In this document: one piece after another, positions 54,097 to 63,636 of the stretch
Layout of the letters: the number at the start of each line of letters is the position of its first letter
Numbering within the stretch: position 1 is the first letter of the stretch
Source of the DNA: Pseudomonas fluorescens
GTDB lineage: Bacteria; Pseudomonadota; Gammaproteobacteria; Pseudomonadales; Pseudomonadaceae
Assembly (NCBI RefSeq): GCF_002022275.1
Contig: NZ_MSDF01000052.1
Location: 186,001-250,000, forward strand
Reading direction: 5' to 3'
Length of the DNA: 64,000 nucleotides
The notes under the pieces: model-generated
What the model was told of the DNA's origin: nothing
The model's database searches: none
What the model saw: the letters and a program-made list of their open reading frames with translations, nothing else
Translations under genes and position numbers: made by a program

Positions 54097-55104
54097 ATGG
54101 CGCGCGGCGGCATAAACAAAGCAGTAGTTCAAACGGCACGCCTGGCGCTTTTGGCCCGCGGCGAGAACCCCAGCATCGATGCGGTACGTATCGAGATGGG
54201 CAATACCGGCTCGAAAACCACGATTCACCGCTATTTAAAGGAGTTGGACGAGAGCGAAACCCGCCTCACCATCACCGAAGCGCCTATCGATGACGAACTG
54301 GGCGAACTGGTGGCGCGACTGGCACAGCGCCTGAAAGAGAAAGCCCAAGAGCCCATCGACTTGGCGCTGGCGAAGTTCGAGCAGGAGAAAACCGCCCTGC
54401 TCTCCCAGCTTGAAGCGCTTGAAGAAACGCACGCTCAGCTCAAACAGTCGTTTGATATCCAGGCCGCTGCCCTGGCCGAAGAAAGTGCCGCCCTGCAAAC
54501 CGCCAGCACCAGCCTGCAGACCGAGCAAACCCGTAACGCCGGGCTGAGCCAGGCATGCAGTGATTACGAGCTGAGAATCAACGACAAAGACGAGCAGATT
54601 CGCTCACTGGAAGACAAGCACCTGCACGCCAGGGACGCGCTGGAGCATTACCGCAACGCAGTCAAAGACCAGCGCGAACAAGAGCAGCGGCGCCACGAAG
54701 GCCAGTTGCAGCAGGTGCAGGCCGAACTGCGCCAGGCCCAGCAAAGCGCGATGGTGCGCCAGGATGAAATCACCCAACTGCATCGCGACAATGAGCGACT
54801 GCTGATTGAACACCGCGTTACAGCCAAGGAACTGGCGACTGCCCAGGACCAAACCCGCAAGGATCAGTCCCAACAGCAGAAGCTGAGCGAACAACTCAGC
54901 GCAGTTGAAAGCGAGCGCACGTTACTCCAGGAACGCTTACGTGTTGCAGCGCTGGAGAATCAGTCACGTCAGGCAACACTGGAGGCTCAGCAACAGACGA
55001 ACAAGGCGCTGGAGCTGGACCTTATCAAGGCCCAGTCCAGTATCGAGGCATTGCGCCTGGCCGCCGTCGTTGCAACGGCACCCGACGCAAACCCTGCCAC
55101 CTGA
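54097..55104 (+). CDS. KfrA-like DNA-binding coiled-coil protein
   Basis: A 335-residue protein. The N-terminal KfrA-type DNA-binding domain (about 1-115; GGINKAVVQTARLALLARGENP, then GNTGSKTTIHRYLKEL) is followed by a coiled coil over most of the remaining length (about 80-320), rich in Gln, Glu and Ala (QDQTRKDQSQQQKLSEQLSA). KfrA proteins are plasmid-encoded architectural regulators; this chromosomal relative is divergent from a tyrosine recombinase and may control it. GGAG precedes the ATG. It abuts gor end to end (no bases between stops). Confidence 0.88.
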   Translation: MARGGINKAVVQTARLALLARGENPSIDAVRIEMGNTGSKTTIHRYLKELDESETRLTITEAPIDDELGELVARLAQRLKEKAQEPIDLALAKFEQEKTALLSQLEALEETHAQLKQSFDIQAAALAEESAALQTASTSLQTEQTRNAGLSQACSDYELRINDKDEQIRSLEDKHLHARDALEHYRNAVKDQREQEQRRHEGQLQQVQAELRQAQQSAMVRQDEITQLHRDNERLLIEHRVTAKELATAQDQTRKDQSQQQKLSEQLSAVESERTLLQERLRVAALENQSRQATLEAQQQTNKALELDLIKAQSSIEALRLAAVVATAPDANPAT

Positions 55105-56463
55105 TCAGTCGGCTTTCGGCGTGCGCATGGTGACGAATTCTTCCGCCGCCGTGGGGTGCACGCCGATGGTTTCGTCGAAATGCTGCTTGGTCGCGCCCGC
55201 CTTGAGCGCAATCGCAAGGCCTTGCACGATCTCACCGGCATCCGGGCCGACCATGTGGCAACCCAGGACTTTGTCGGTGTCGGCATCGACCACCAGCTTC
55301 ATCAGGGTTTTTTCCTGGCATTCGGTCAGGGTCAGCTTCATCGGCCGGAAGCGGCTTTCAAAAATCTGCACCTTGTGGCCGTTCTTCTTCGCCTCTTCTT
55401 CCGTCAGGCCCACGGTGCCGATATTCGGCAGGCTGAACACCGCCGTCGGGATCATCGCGTAGTCCACCGGGCGATACTGCTCGGGCTTGAACAGGCGACG
55501 CGCCACCGCCATGCCTTCGGCGAGCGCCACGGGCGTCAGTTGCACGCGACCGATCACATCACCAATGGCCAGGATTGACGACTCGGCGGTCTGGTATTTG
55601 TCATCCACTGCGACGAAGCCACGCTCGTCGAGTTTGACCCCGGTGTTTTCCAGCCCCAGGTTGTCCAGCATCGGACGACGGCCCGTGGCGTAGAACACGC
55701 AGTCGGCTTCCAGCACGCGGCCGTCTTTCAAGGTGGCCTTGAGGCTGCCATCGGCTTGTTTGTCGATACGCTCGATGTCGGCGTTGAATTGCAGATCCAG
55801 ACCACGCTTGGTCAGCTCTTCTTTCAGGTGCGTGCGCACCGAGCCGTCAAAACCGCGCAAGAACAGGTCGCCGCGATACAACAGCGAAGTCTGTGCGCCC
55901 AGACCATGGAAGATGCCCGCAAATTCGACGGCGATGTAACCACCGCCAACCACCAGCACACGTTTTGGCAGCTCTTTGAGGAAAAACGCCTCGTTGGAAC
56001 CGATGGCGTGCTCACGGCCCGGAATGTCCGGAATCTGCGGCCAGCCGCCCGTGGCGATCAGAATATTCTTGGCGGTAAAGCGCTCGCCGTTGATTTCCAC
56101 CTCATTGGGGCCCACCAGACGTGCATGCCCTTCATGCAGGGTCACGCCGCTGTTGACCAGCAAGTTGCGGTAGATGCCATTGAGGCGATTGATTTCGCGG
56201 TCCTTGTTGGCGATCAGCGTCGCCCAATCAAAGTTCGCTTCACCCAGGGACCAACCGAAACCGCTGGCTTGCTCGAAGTCTTCGGCGAAATGTGCGCCGT
56301 ACACCAGCAGTTTTTTCGGCACGCAGCCAACGTTTACGCAGGTGCCGCCCAGGTAGCGGCTCTCCGCGACGGCCACTCTGGCACCAAAGCCTGCGGCAAA
56401 GCGCGCTGCGCGAACACCGCCGGAACCGGCGCCAATTACATACAGGTCAAAATCGTAGGCCAT
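55105..56463 (-). CDS. gor: Glutathione-disulfide reductase
   Basis: A 452-residue pyridine nucleotide-disulfide oxidoreductase. FAD site [20 protein letters not shown]; redox disulfide [19 protein letters not shown] site [16 protein letters not shown] with a following Arg-type loop; C-terminal dimer domain with His-Glu in [14 protein letters not shown]. It reduces GSSG with NADPH, supporting the glyoxalase and peroxide defences encoded nearby. GGAGAG precedes the ATG. galU is 195 bases upstream with a terminator between. Confidence 0.96.
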   Translation of the reverse strand: MAYDFDLYVIGAGSGGVRAARFAAGFGARVAVAESRYLGGTCVNVGCVPKKLLVYGAHFAEDFEQASGFGWSLGEANFDWATLIANKDREINRLNGIYRNLLVNSGVTLHEGHARLVGPNEVEINGERFTAKNILIATGGWPQIPDIPGREHAIGSNEAFFLKELPKRVLVVGGGYIAVEFAGIFHGLGAQTSLLYRGDLFLRGFDGSVRTHLKEELTKRGLDLQFNADIERIDKQADGSLKATLKDGRVLEADCVFYATGRRPMLDNLGLENTGVKLDERGFVAVDDKYQTAESSILAIGDVIGRVQLTPVALAEGMAVARRLFKPEQYRPVDYAMIPTAVFSLPNIGTVGLTEEEAKKNGHKVQIFESRFRPMKLTLTECQEKTLMKLVVDADTDKVLGCHMVGPDAGEIVQGLAIALKAGATKQHFDETIGVHPTAAEEFVTMRTPKAD

Positions 56464-56558
56464 TTCACTCTCCTCGGCAGAACATCAGCATACCGACTTA
56501 CATGGGGCTGAAAAACGAAAAAGCCAACCATACCGAGTGTTAAAAACACCCATAACGA

Positions 56559-56592
56559 AAAATGCTCCGAATCTTTCGATACGGAGCATTTT
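56559..56592 (-). terminator. Terminator downstream of galU
   Basis: AAAATGCTCCG and CGGAGCATTTT separated by 12 bases; on the minus strand the stem is followed by T residues, so it ends galU transcription before gor. Confidence 0.88.
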
Positions 56593-56658
56593 CTTTGCTC
56601 GTCAGTTTGCGCACTGCCAGCAGTGCTCTACCTGACAGGCTGAGAGGACCTCAGCGCT

Positions 56659-57492
56659 TTAGCTGCCTTTCTTGTAGAAGTGCTCGAAGCAGAAGTTGGT
56701 TGCTTCGATGTAACCCTCAGCGCCGCCGCAGTCGAAGCGGGTGCCTTTGAACTTGTAAGCCAGCACGTTGCCTTCCGCAGCCTGCTTCATCAAAGCGTCG
56801 GTGATTTGGATTTCACCGCCTTTGCCTGGCTCGGTTGCTTCGATTTTTTCGAAGATGTCCGGCGTCAGGATGTAACGACCGATAATGGCCAGGTTCGACG
56901 GTGCATCTTCCGGCTTCGGTTTTTCAACCATGTCAGTCACACGAAACAGACCTGGCTTGATTTCTTCACCGGCAATAACGCCGTATTTCTGGGTTTCGCT
57001 TGGGTCAACTTCCTGAATGGCAACGATCGAGCAGCCATAATGTTTGTGAAGTTTGACCATCTGGGCCAGTACGCCTTCACCTTCGAGGTTTACGCACAAG
57101 TCATCCGCCAGGACAACGGCGAACGCCTCGTTACCGATCAAAGGACGACCGCTGAGGATCGCGTGACCCAGGCCTTTCATTTCAGTCTGACGCGTGTACG
57201 AAAAGCTGCACTCGTCGATCAGACGACGGATACCGACCAGGTATTTTTCCTTGTCAGTGCCCTTGATCTGGTTTTCCAGCTCGTAGCTGATGTCGAAGTG
57301 GTCTTCCAGCGCGCGCTTACCACGGCCGGTGACGATGGAGATTTCGTTCAAGCCGGCATCCAGTGCCTCTTCGACGCCGTACTGAATCAGTGGCTTGTTC
57401 ACCACCGGCAGCATCTCTTTGGGCATGGCTTTGGTCGCTGGCAAGAAGCGAGTGCCGTAACCGGCTGCTGGGAACAAGCATTTCTTGATCAT
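56659..57492 (-). CDS. galU: UTP-glucose-1-phosphate uridylyltransferase
   Basis: A 277-residue nucleotidyltransferase. Nucleotide-binding FPAAGYGTRFLPATKAMPKEML at the N-terminus, VNKPLIQYGVEEAL, VVLADDLCVN for metal and uridine, and VEKPKPEDAPSNLAIIGRYIL. It makes UDP-glucose for lipopolysaccharide, exopolysaccharide and trehalose. AAGGA precedes the ATG. It appears monocistronic, with its own terminator. Confidence 0.96.
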   Translation of the reverse strand: MIKKCLFPAAGYGTRFLPATKAMPKEMLPVVNKPLIQYGVEEALDAGLNEISIVTGRGKRALEDHFDISYELENQIKGTDKEKYLVGIRRLIDECSFSYTRQTEMKGLGHAILSGRPLIGNEAFAVVLADDLCVNLEGEGVLAQMVKLHKHYGCSIVAIQEVDPSETQKYGVIAGEEIKPGLFRVTDMVEKPKPEDAPSNLAIIGRYILTPDIFEKIEATEPGKGGEIQITDALMKQAAEGNVLAYKFKGTRFDCGGAEGYIEATNFCFEHFYKKGS

Positions 57493-57799
57493 ATGAGTCC
57501 TTACAAAGGGCTGTGCGTACGGAATTCGGCGCAGTCTAATCAGGCCGCAGTCACCTTACAATGGGTCCTGCTGGCGTTGCGATGTCATCATAGAGAAAAA
57601 ATGTCGGCGTAAGTTCCGCTGAATCTGCGAACAGCTTTACCAGCGGTCCCCCCACCTGCATCCCGCCCCATCCTGTTTAAAGGGCCTCTACCGTTTTAGC
57701 ACGGTTTTTCCCGCGCGGCACTGACCTGCAACAACTTGCCCGCCTGCGCGGCATTTGGCGCTATGATGGCCCGCTTGAACCACACCACGAGATTGATAG

Positions 57800-57985
57800 A
57801 TGTCAGAACCAAAAGGCGTAAACGGCTACCTGATCACGCAGCGAGCGGACGGCTGGCACTTGATCAACTTCCATGGCGACAGCGTCGCAGGCGTATTCGC
57901 GACTGAACGTGAAGCGATTGCGGTCGCTGAAGTGTTTGTGGATGAGGCCGGCCACGCGTCGAGCAAACGCCCGAAAGGTAAATAA
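57800..57985 (+). CDS. Small DUF2188-like protein
   Basis: A 61-residue protein (MSEPKGVNGYLITQRADGWHL, FATEREAIAVAEVFVDEAG) with a basic tail. The single beta-meander and helix, Trp-His motif and size resemble small DUF2188-type proteins, though I cannot confirm the family. It is followed directly by a strong terminator, which supports it as a real, separately transcribed gene. Function unknown. Confidence 0.75.
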   Translation: MSEPKGVNGYLITQRADGWHLINFHGDSVAGVFATEREAIAVAEVFVDEAGHASSKRPKGK

Positions 57986-58008
57986 AACCTCCAGGCCTTA
58001 TACAAAAA

Positions 58009-58035
58009 GCCCCGTTGATCGGGGCTTTTTTTTTT
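58009..58035 (+). terminator. Rho-independent terminator
   Basis: GCCCCG-TTGAT-CGGGGC followed by ten T, 24 bases after the small gene. Confidence 0.95.
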
Positions 58036-58519
58036 GCGCGCCTGTTTAGCCAGGCCGGTCTTCCACACCACACTCTTAACTAACGCTTGAAGTCACACAT
58101 TAGTTGAGCAGGCCACTATTGTTTTCCTGCGAATGTAATCCCATTCTTACAACCATTGCAACACTGAAAACATTCTCATTAATCGACATGTAGCCATTCT
58201 CCTACAGTCGCATATCAAGTTTTGGCAAATAGCCATATCCATCTCACACATCCCGACATATCTCGACTACACAACTAAGCGAATCGGGCGACTTACTTTC
58301 TCTCGCACAGGCCGGACAATTGCCTCGCTTCGAACAAATCCTGAAATGGCAATACAACTAGTTGGAAAAACCAGCCTGTTCACACTGCCAATCGGAACAA
58401 CCCGAAGTCGCAATAACAGGATCGCAATGGCGCTGGCCATTTTTGTATACCTGGAAAGTCCTGCGCACAACAGCGAGGGGGCTTCTTTATGACTTTTACT
58501 AATAGATGGGTCTTTGCAA
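58036..58519. other. AT-rich leader of the fimbrial operon, no gene
   Basis: About 480 bases without a supportable gene, clearly richer in A and T than the rest of the window and with repeated short runs such as CATATC and CGACATAT. The minus-strand open frame across it has no ribosome-binding site or family pattern. It probably contains the pilin promoter; I could not fix -35/-10 boxes. AT-richness makes it a likely MvaT-type target. Confidence 0.6.
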
Positions 58520-59041
58520 ATGAAAACTGAAATGAAAACAGCACTGTTGGCTATCGGTCTGCTCATGGGTTCAATCTCCACTGCTCAAGCAGCAGACGGA
58601 ACAATTACGTTTTTGGGGTCGGTTCACTCGGGCGCCTGCTCTATCAAACCTGAATCCGTAGATCAGTCAGTTCCTCTGGGGGCCATTGCAAAGCACCAGT
58701 TGCAAAACGGCGGGAAGTCCAATGCCCGGCCCGTACTCATTGAGCTTGAAGGTTGCGACTTGACCGGCCTTACCGACAACACGGTAACCACGACCTTCAC
58801 CGCAGCGCCATCAACTGTCGTGCCTGGCGCGATTGGCACAGTCGGCGGTGCGGGCAATATCGGCATCATGATGACCCACGGCGGTACCCCGGTAGAACTC
58901 GGCGTGCCGACCTCCCCGCAAGCCATTGTCGCCGGTGATAACACGCTGCAATTCGGCGCCTACGTACAAGGTGCTGCTACCGGCACCATCGTTCCGGGTG
59001 ATTTCACTGCGGTCACCAACTTCACCCTGGCTTATCAGTAA
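58520..59041 (+). CDS. Major type-1/Pap-like fimbrial subunit
   Basis: A 173-residue pilin. Signal peptide (about 1-27, STAQAADG), donor-strand segment DGTITFLGSV, the conserved Cys pair in VHSGACSIKPES and LEGCDLTG, and a C-terminal beta-strand ending in aromatic FTLAYQ, all typical of chaperone-usher pilins. The ATG at 58520 is used; a second at 58532 is possible. First gene of the cluster and followed by a stable hairpin, which suits a highly expressed major subunit. Confidence 0.92.
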   Translation: MKTEMKTALLAIGLLMGSISTAQAADGTITFLGSVHSGACSIKPESVDQSVPLGAIAKHQLQNGGKSNARPVLIELEGCDLTGLTDNTVTTTFTAAPSTVVPGAIGTVGGAGNIGIMMTHGGTPVELGVPTSPQAIVAGDNTLQFGAYVQGAATGTIVPGDFTAVTNFTLAYQ

Positions 59042-59048
59042 GTGTTTC

Positions 59049-59071
59049 CCCCGCCACCCTGTGTGGCGGGG
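59049..59071 (+). terminator. Hairpin after the major pilin gene
   Basis: CCCCGCCAC-CCTGT-GTGGCGGGG, 9-bp perfect stem without a T-run. Such hairpins after major-pilin genes protect the pilin message and reduce read-through to the minor genes. Confidence 0.65.
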
Positions 59072-59093
59072 AAAACTTTGGCGGGAGACAACG

Positions 59094-59648
59094 GTGAACA
59101 CATTCATAAGCCTCGCTATCACCAGCTCACTGATGATGCTCATCAGCCCTGACGTGCTGGCGCAAGGTCAAGGAGATGGGGTCGTCACGCTGGGTGGAGA
59201 GATCATTGACTCAGCGTGCGGACTGGAACTGTCCAGTGTCGACCAGACCATCGAGATGCCACCCGAGCCAATCGGCCGGCTTTTGCGCAGTGCGCTGGGT
59301 GCGCCTCACCCCTTCCAGCTACGCCTGGTCAATTGCACATTGACCCGTCCTGACCCCAATCGCCCAGGTGCAAGTTTGCCTGACTGGGAGCATCTGCGGG
59401 TGACGTTTGACGGCGCCCGCGACCGAGACGGTCGCTCCTTTGCTGCCTCCGGGTTTTCCCAGGGAGTTGCCTTGCATATATGGGATGCGGCAGGCCAGGA
59501 AAGCATCCCGGGTGAGCGGATGGCGCCTTATCCGTTGAATGAAGGTGACATGACGCTCAATTACACGCTCCGCCTGATCGGCAACGGGCTGCCCGTGTTG
59601 CCTGGTGCGCACAGTGCCGCCGTGCGGTTTGAGCTGGAATACTTTTGA
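59094..59648 (+). CDS. Minor fimbrial subunit (PapH-position)
   Basis: A 184-residue protein from a GTG at 59094, 6 bases after GGAG. Signal peptide (about 1-23, DVLAQGQG), then VVTLGGEIIDSACGLEL and RLVNCTLTRP with the pilin Cys pair, and a long region with FDGARDRDGRSFAASG. It ends AVRFELEYF, the terminal strand of a pilin. Its position between pilin and usher is that of the PapH anchor/terminator subunit. It resembles the subunit at 63054-63626 (similar CxLE, TIDL/TIEM and Cys spacing), so the two are paralogous. Confidence 0.85.
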   Translation: MNTFISLAITSSLMMLISPDVLAQGQGDGVVTLGGEIIDSACGLELSSVDQTIEMPPEPIGRLLRSALGAPHPFQLRLVNCTLTRPDPNRPGASLPDWEHLRVTFDGARDRDGRSFAASGFSQGVALHIWDAAGQESIPGERMAPYPLNEGDMTLNYTLRLIGNGLPVLPGAHSAAVRFELEYF

Positions 59649-59667
59649 ACAGTGATGGGTTGCTTTC

Positions 59668-62274
59668 ATGTTGAATGCGTCGAAGATCAAAAACACACTT
59701 TGCCCACGTCTACTGTTTGGCGGTTTGATATCCGTGGCGGGAACAGCACTGGGTGCCGGTGATATCGAGTTTAATACCGACGTTCTTGACCTCAGTGATC
59801 GCTCTAATATTGATTTATCTCAATTCTCACGCCGTGGCTTTATTCTGCCGGGCACTTACTCAATGGTTGTGCAGATAAATGGCCAGGCTGTTTCCGAACA
59901 ACCGGTGACGTTTTATCCACCCGATGACGATCCCAAAGGAAGCCAGGCCTGCTTATCCAAAGCGCTGGTAAAACAGCTGGGATTAAAGACGTCCAGCCTG
60001 CCCAAACTGAGTAACTGGAAAGACGGCGAATGCCTGGATACTCGTAGCCTGCCCGGCATGGAAGTCAGTGGCGACCTGGCCACCTCCACGCTGAACATCG
60101 ACCTGCCCCAGGCTTACCTTGAGTACACCGCCATTAACTGGGACCCACCTTCCCGTTGGGATGACGGAGTGCCAGGGTTGCTGATTGATTACAACATGAC
60201 CGCGCAATCCGGTTATCAGAAGAACGACGGCACTCGCACCAACATCAGCGGTAACGGGACGATGGGCGCCAATGCCGGGGCGTGGCGCCTGAGGGCCGAT
60301 TGGCAGGGTCGCGTCGACCAGGACCGCGAGGCGTCGGCCCAGCGTCGGCAGCTGGAATGGAGTCGTTACTACGCCTACCGTGCAATCCCTGAACTGCAGG
60401 CGCGCCTGGTGGTGGGAGAGAACTACCTGTATTCGGACCTGTTTGACAGCTTCCGCTTTACCGGCGCCGCGCTCAATTCAGACGAAAGCCAGTTACCGCC
60501 CAACTTGCGTGGCTACGCCCCGGAAGTGGTCGGGGTCGCCAAAACCAACGCAAGGGTCATCATCAGCCAGCAAGGGCGTGTGCTCTATGAAACGCTGGTC
60601 GCGGCCGGGCCTTTTCGTATTCAAGACCTGAATGACGCCGTGACCGGCAGGCTGGATGTGCGGGTGGAAGAACAGGACGGTTCGGTAAACACCTTTCAAT
60701 TCGATACAGCAGGTGTGCCCTATCTGACGCGCCCCGGGCACGTTCGCTACAAGCTGGCAACGGGGCGACCGTCGAATCTTCAATATGGTGCGGATGGTGA
60801 CTTTTTCGGCACCGGCGAGTTTTCGTGGGGTGTCAGTAATGGCTGGTCGCTGTATGGCGGCGGCATCACCGATAACAACTACCGGGCGTTGTCGGTCGGG
60901 GTTGGGCGTGACTTGCTGGCCTTCGGTGCCCTCTCGCTGGATGCCACTCAATCTCGCGCAACGCTCTGGAATGAAACGCTATCAGGCAAATCCTATCGCC
61001 TTCAATATTCCAAGAACTTCCAGGAATACGACAGCCAGGTCACCTTCGCCGGTTACCGGTTTTCCGAGAAGAACTACCTGAGCATGAGTGAATACCTGGA
61101 TGCCCGTCATTACGGACTCAATGGTGAACTTGCCGGGCGCGATCAGTACGGTGATTTGATCAAGGACTGGCGCCCCATCGGCGGTAGCAAGGCCCTTTAT
61201 ACCGCGACGTTCAACAAGCAGTTTCGTGACTTGGGCGCAACCGTCTACGCCAGCTACAACAAACAGACGTACTGGGAACGGCCGGCCACTCAGCGCTGGA
61301 ACCTGTCCGTGTCGCGCTACTTTAACCTTGGGACAGTCAAGAATATGAACCTGTCCCTGAACCTGCATCGCACGCAGGAATACAACTATCAGGATAACGG
61401 CGTATCGCTGACCGTCGGCCTGCCGCTGGGGCGCTCCGGCACACTGTCAATGGATGCGAGTAGAGCCGCTGGTGATAACACGTTTGCAACGCGCTACAGC
61501 GATCGCATTGATGAGCGTAATAGCTACCAGCTCAGTGCAAGCGATAAATCGGCCAGCGGCTACCTGAATCATGTGGGTGACACGGCGGATGTTGATCTCG
61601 CCGCCAGTAAGCAAGAAGGCGGTTATTCCACCCTCAGTGTGTCTGCTCGCGGCGGTGGCACTCTCACGCCTTATGGCGCTGCACTGCACCGCACCAACAG
61701 TACCGGTGGCACCCGCCTGATGGTCGATACCGGGGGTGTACCCGATGTGCCCGTGCGCGGTTACGGCGCGCCAACCCGTAGCAACACCTTCGGCAAAGCG
61801 GTCATCGCCGATATCGGCAACTACCAGCGTATGGCGGCCAGTGTCGACCTGGAGAGCTTGCCGAGTAACGTCGAAGCCATCCAATCAGTCACCCAACTGA
61901 CCCTCACCGAAGGGGCTATCGGCTATCGGTCCCTGCCGGTGATTGCCGGTGAAAAAGCCATGGCGGTGCTTCGTCTGTCGGACGGCAGTTCACCGCCCTT
62001 TGGCGCGACGGTGAAAAACGAAAAACAACAAGACACCGGCATCGTCAATGACGGCGGCAATGTCTACCTGAGCGGCATTCAGCCTGGCGAAGAGATGGTT
62101 GTGAGTTGGGGCGGTTTCGAGCGCTGCATCCTCACGCTCCCCCTCGTATTACCCGCAGATGGCTTGACCGATGCCCTGAACCTGGGCTGCCGGATGGTAG
62201 CCACTGATCAATCCTTGACCGAGCCCGCCACATTGACCGGCAAGCGAAACACTACGGAGAAAACATCCTCATGA
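59668..62274 (+). CDS. Fimbrial outer-membrane usher
   Basis: An 868-residue usher. Signal peptide (about 1-29), N-terminal periplasmic domain (about 30-160; IEFNTDVLDLSDRSNIDLSQF, PGTYSMVVQINGQAV) for chaperone-subunit recognition, a 24-strand barrel with plug (about 170-690; ARVIISQQGRVLYETLVAAGP), and C-terminal domains with the Cys pair in FERCILTLPLVLPADG and ALNLGCRM. It secretes and polymerises subunits. Length is near the family average of about 830. Stop overlaps the chaperone start by 4 bases. Confidence 0.94.
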   Translation: MLNASKIKNTLCPRLLFGGLISVAGTALGAGDIEFNTDVLDLSDRSNIDLSQFSRRGFILPGTYSMVVQINGQAVSEQPVTFYPPDDDPKGSQACLSKALVKQLGLKTSSLPKLSNWKDGECLDTRSLPGMEVSGDLATSTLNIDLPQAYLEYTAINWDPPSRWDDGVPGLLIDYNMTAQSGYQKNDGTRTNISGNGTMGANAGAWRLRADWQGRVDQDREASAQRRQLEWSRYYAYRAIPELQARLVVGENYLYSDLFDSFRFTGAALNSDESQLPPNLRGYAPEVVGVAKTNARVIISQQGRVLYETLVAAGPFRIQDLNDAVTGRLDVRVEEQDGSVNTFQFDTAGVPYLTRPGHVRYKLATGRPSNLQYGADGDFFGTGEFSWGVSNGWSLYGGGITDNNYRALSVGVGRDLLAFGALSLDATQSRATLWNETLSGKSYRLQYSKNFQEYDSQVTFAGYRFSEKNYLSMSEYLDARHYGLNGELAGRDQYGDLIKDWRPIGGSKALYTATFNKQFRDLGATVYASYNKQTYWERPATQRWNLSVSRYFNLGTVKNMNLSLNLHRTQEYNYQDNGVSLTVGLPLGRSGTLSMDASRAAGDNTFATRYSDRIDERNSYQLSASDKSASGYLNHVGDTADVDLAASKQEGGYSTLSVSARGGGTLTPYGAALHRTNSTGGTRLMVDTGGVPDVPVRGYGAPTRSNTFGKAVIADIGNYQRMAASVDLESLPSNVEAIQSVTQLTLTEGAIGYRSLPVIAGEKAMAVLRLSDGSSPPFGATVKNEKQQDTGIVNDGGNVYLSGIQPGEEMVVSWGGFERCILTLPLVLPADGLTDALNLGCRMVATDQSLTEPATLTGKRNTTEKTSS

Positions 62275-63032
62275 CACTGAACACACGATTCACTCGCCAG
62301 GCGTTCGCGTTGCTGGCTCTGGGTTTGAGCCAGACTGCTCACGCCGCTGTAGGCCTGGACCGCACTCGGGTGATTTTTGACGGTGGCAAAGAGGCCACCA
62401 GCGTGAACATCACCAATAACAATACCCAGTTGCCGTATTTGGCTCAGGGCTGGATTGAGGATGAAGGCGGCAAAAAAATCACCTCGCCCTTGATCGTGCT
62501 GCCGCCGGTTCAACGCCTGGAACCCGGCAAGCAAAGCCAATTGAAAGTGCAGGCATTGCCGGCTGCCAAATTGTTACCGCAGGATCGAGAGACGGTCTAC
62601 TACTTCAACTTGAGGGAAATTCCACCCCGCAGCGATAAAGCCAACACCTTGCAGATTGCGCTGCAAACCCGGATCAAATTGTTTTACCGGCCGCAAGCCA
62701 TCGCGCCGAGCCAGCAGGACCTGTCCAACCCCTGGCAGGAAAAACTGACGCTCACCCGCGAAGGCGAGCGTTATCAGGTGAACAACCCTACGCCCTACTA
62801 CGTGACGCTGGTGGATGCACGCAGCACCAAAGACGGTAAGACCGTGGCCGGCTTCGAGCCATTGATGATCCCGCCCAAAGGCGCGCTGCCTCTGGGGCCC
62901 ACCTCCAAAGCACTTGGCACTACCCCGTATCTGGCTTACGTAAATGATTACGGAGGACGACCGCTCATGGCCTTCACCTGCCGGGGTACCACTTGCACAG
63001 TGAGCGCGCAGGCATCAACGCCTAATGAATAG
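62271..63032 (+). CDS. PapD-like periplasmic fimbrial chaperone
   Basis: A 253-residue protein with a signal peptide (about 1-25, AHAAVG). Immunoglobulin-like domain 1 has the conserved Arg in LDRTRVIFDGG and Lys in TRIKLFYRP for anchoring subunit C-termini, and the signature YYFNLREIPP. The F1-G1 loop is short, as in FGS chaperones. It follows the usher, which is the Pap order (usher then chaperone) rather than the Fim order. Confidence 0.94.
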   Translation: MTLNTRFTRQAFALLALGLSQTAHAAVGLDRTRVIFDGGKEATSVNITNNNTQLPYLAQGWIEDEGGKKITSPLIVLPPVQRLEPGKQSQLKVQALPAAKLLPQDRETVYYFNLREIPPRSDKANTLQIALQTRIKLFYRPQAIAPSQQDLSNPWQEKLTLTREGERYQVNNPTPYYVTLVDARSTKDGKTVAGFEPLMIPPKGALPLGPTSKALGTTPYLAYVNDYGGRPLMAFTCRGTTCTVSAQASTPNE

Positions 63033-63053
63033 CGCCTGCTGGCGGAGAACCTT

Positions 63054-63626
63054 ATGAACTCGCATAACGTGAAGATCCTGGGCGCACTGCTGATGGTCTC
63101 TGTGACGGGCGCCCACGCCCAGGATGTCGAGGGCATGAACGGGATGCTGAACATCAGCGGGTCGATGCATGAAACCCCCTGCAGCCTGGAAATGACCTCA
63201 CTGCATCAGACCATCGACCTGGGCGCCGTCTCGACCAGCCGACTGCAACGCCCTGGTGATCAGGCTGGTCCGATCGCATTTCAACTGAGCTTCGCCGATT
63301 GCATGCGCAAGGCTGGCGGCATACGCAGTGAGCGTACAGGGAGCCTGGTCTGGAGTGCCTTTCAACCTGTGGTGTCGGTAGCGTTTGACGCGCCTGCCGA
63401 TGCCGATGATCCGCGTCTGGTCAAAGTGCAGGGCATCACCGGGATGGGTTTGCGCTTGACCGATTCCCTTGGCCGGGATGTGCAGTTGGGTTCAAGGGGT
63501 GAACCGCTGTTCCTGCCGCTGGGCAGTAACACCCAAACATGGAATGTGCAGCCCACGCGCACCTCCGCGTCGTTGACCAGCGGAGCATTTCGGGCTGTGG
63601 TGGATTTCAGGCTGAATTATGAGTAA
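63054..63626 (+). CDS. Minor fimbrial subunit
   Basis: A 190-residue pilin-like protein. Signal peptide (about 1-23, GAHAQDV), Cys pair in HETPCSLEMTSLHQ and SFADCMRKAGG, terminal strand FRAVVDFRLNYE. GGAG precedes the ATG. It resembles the subunit at 59094. Position after the chaperone fits an adaptor (PapJ/K/E-like). The stop overlaps an upstream ATG of the next gene. Confidence 0.87.
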   Translation: MNSHNVKILGALLMVSVTGAHAQDVEGMNGMLNISGSMHETPCSLEMTSLHQTIDLGAVSTSRLQRPGDQAGPIAFQLSFADCMRKAGGIRSERTGSLVWSAFQPVVSVAFDAPADADDPRLVKVQGITGMGLRLTDSLGRDVQLGSRGEPLFLPLGSNTQTWNVQPTRTSASLTSGAFRAVVDFRLNYE

Positions 63627-63636
63627 GGGCACAACA

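Noticed and set aside
58267-58581. Minus-strand frame across the fimbrial leader
   Set aside because: Considered as a small regulator; no ribosome-binding site, and it overlaps the start of the pilin gene.
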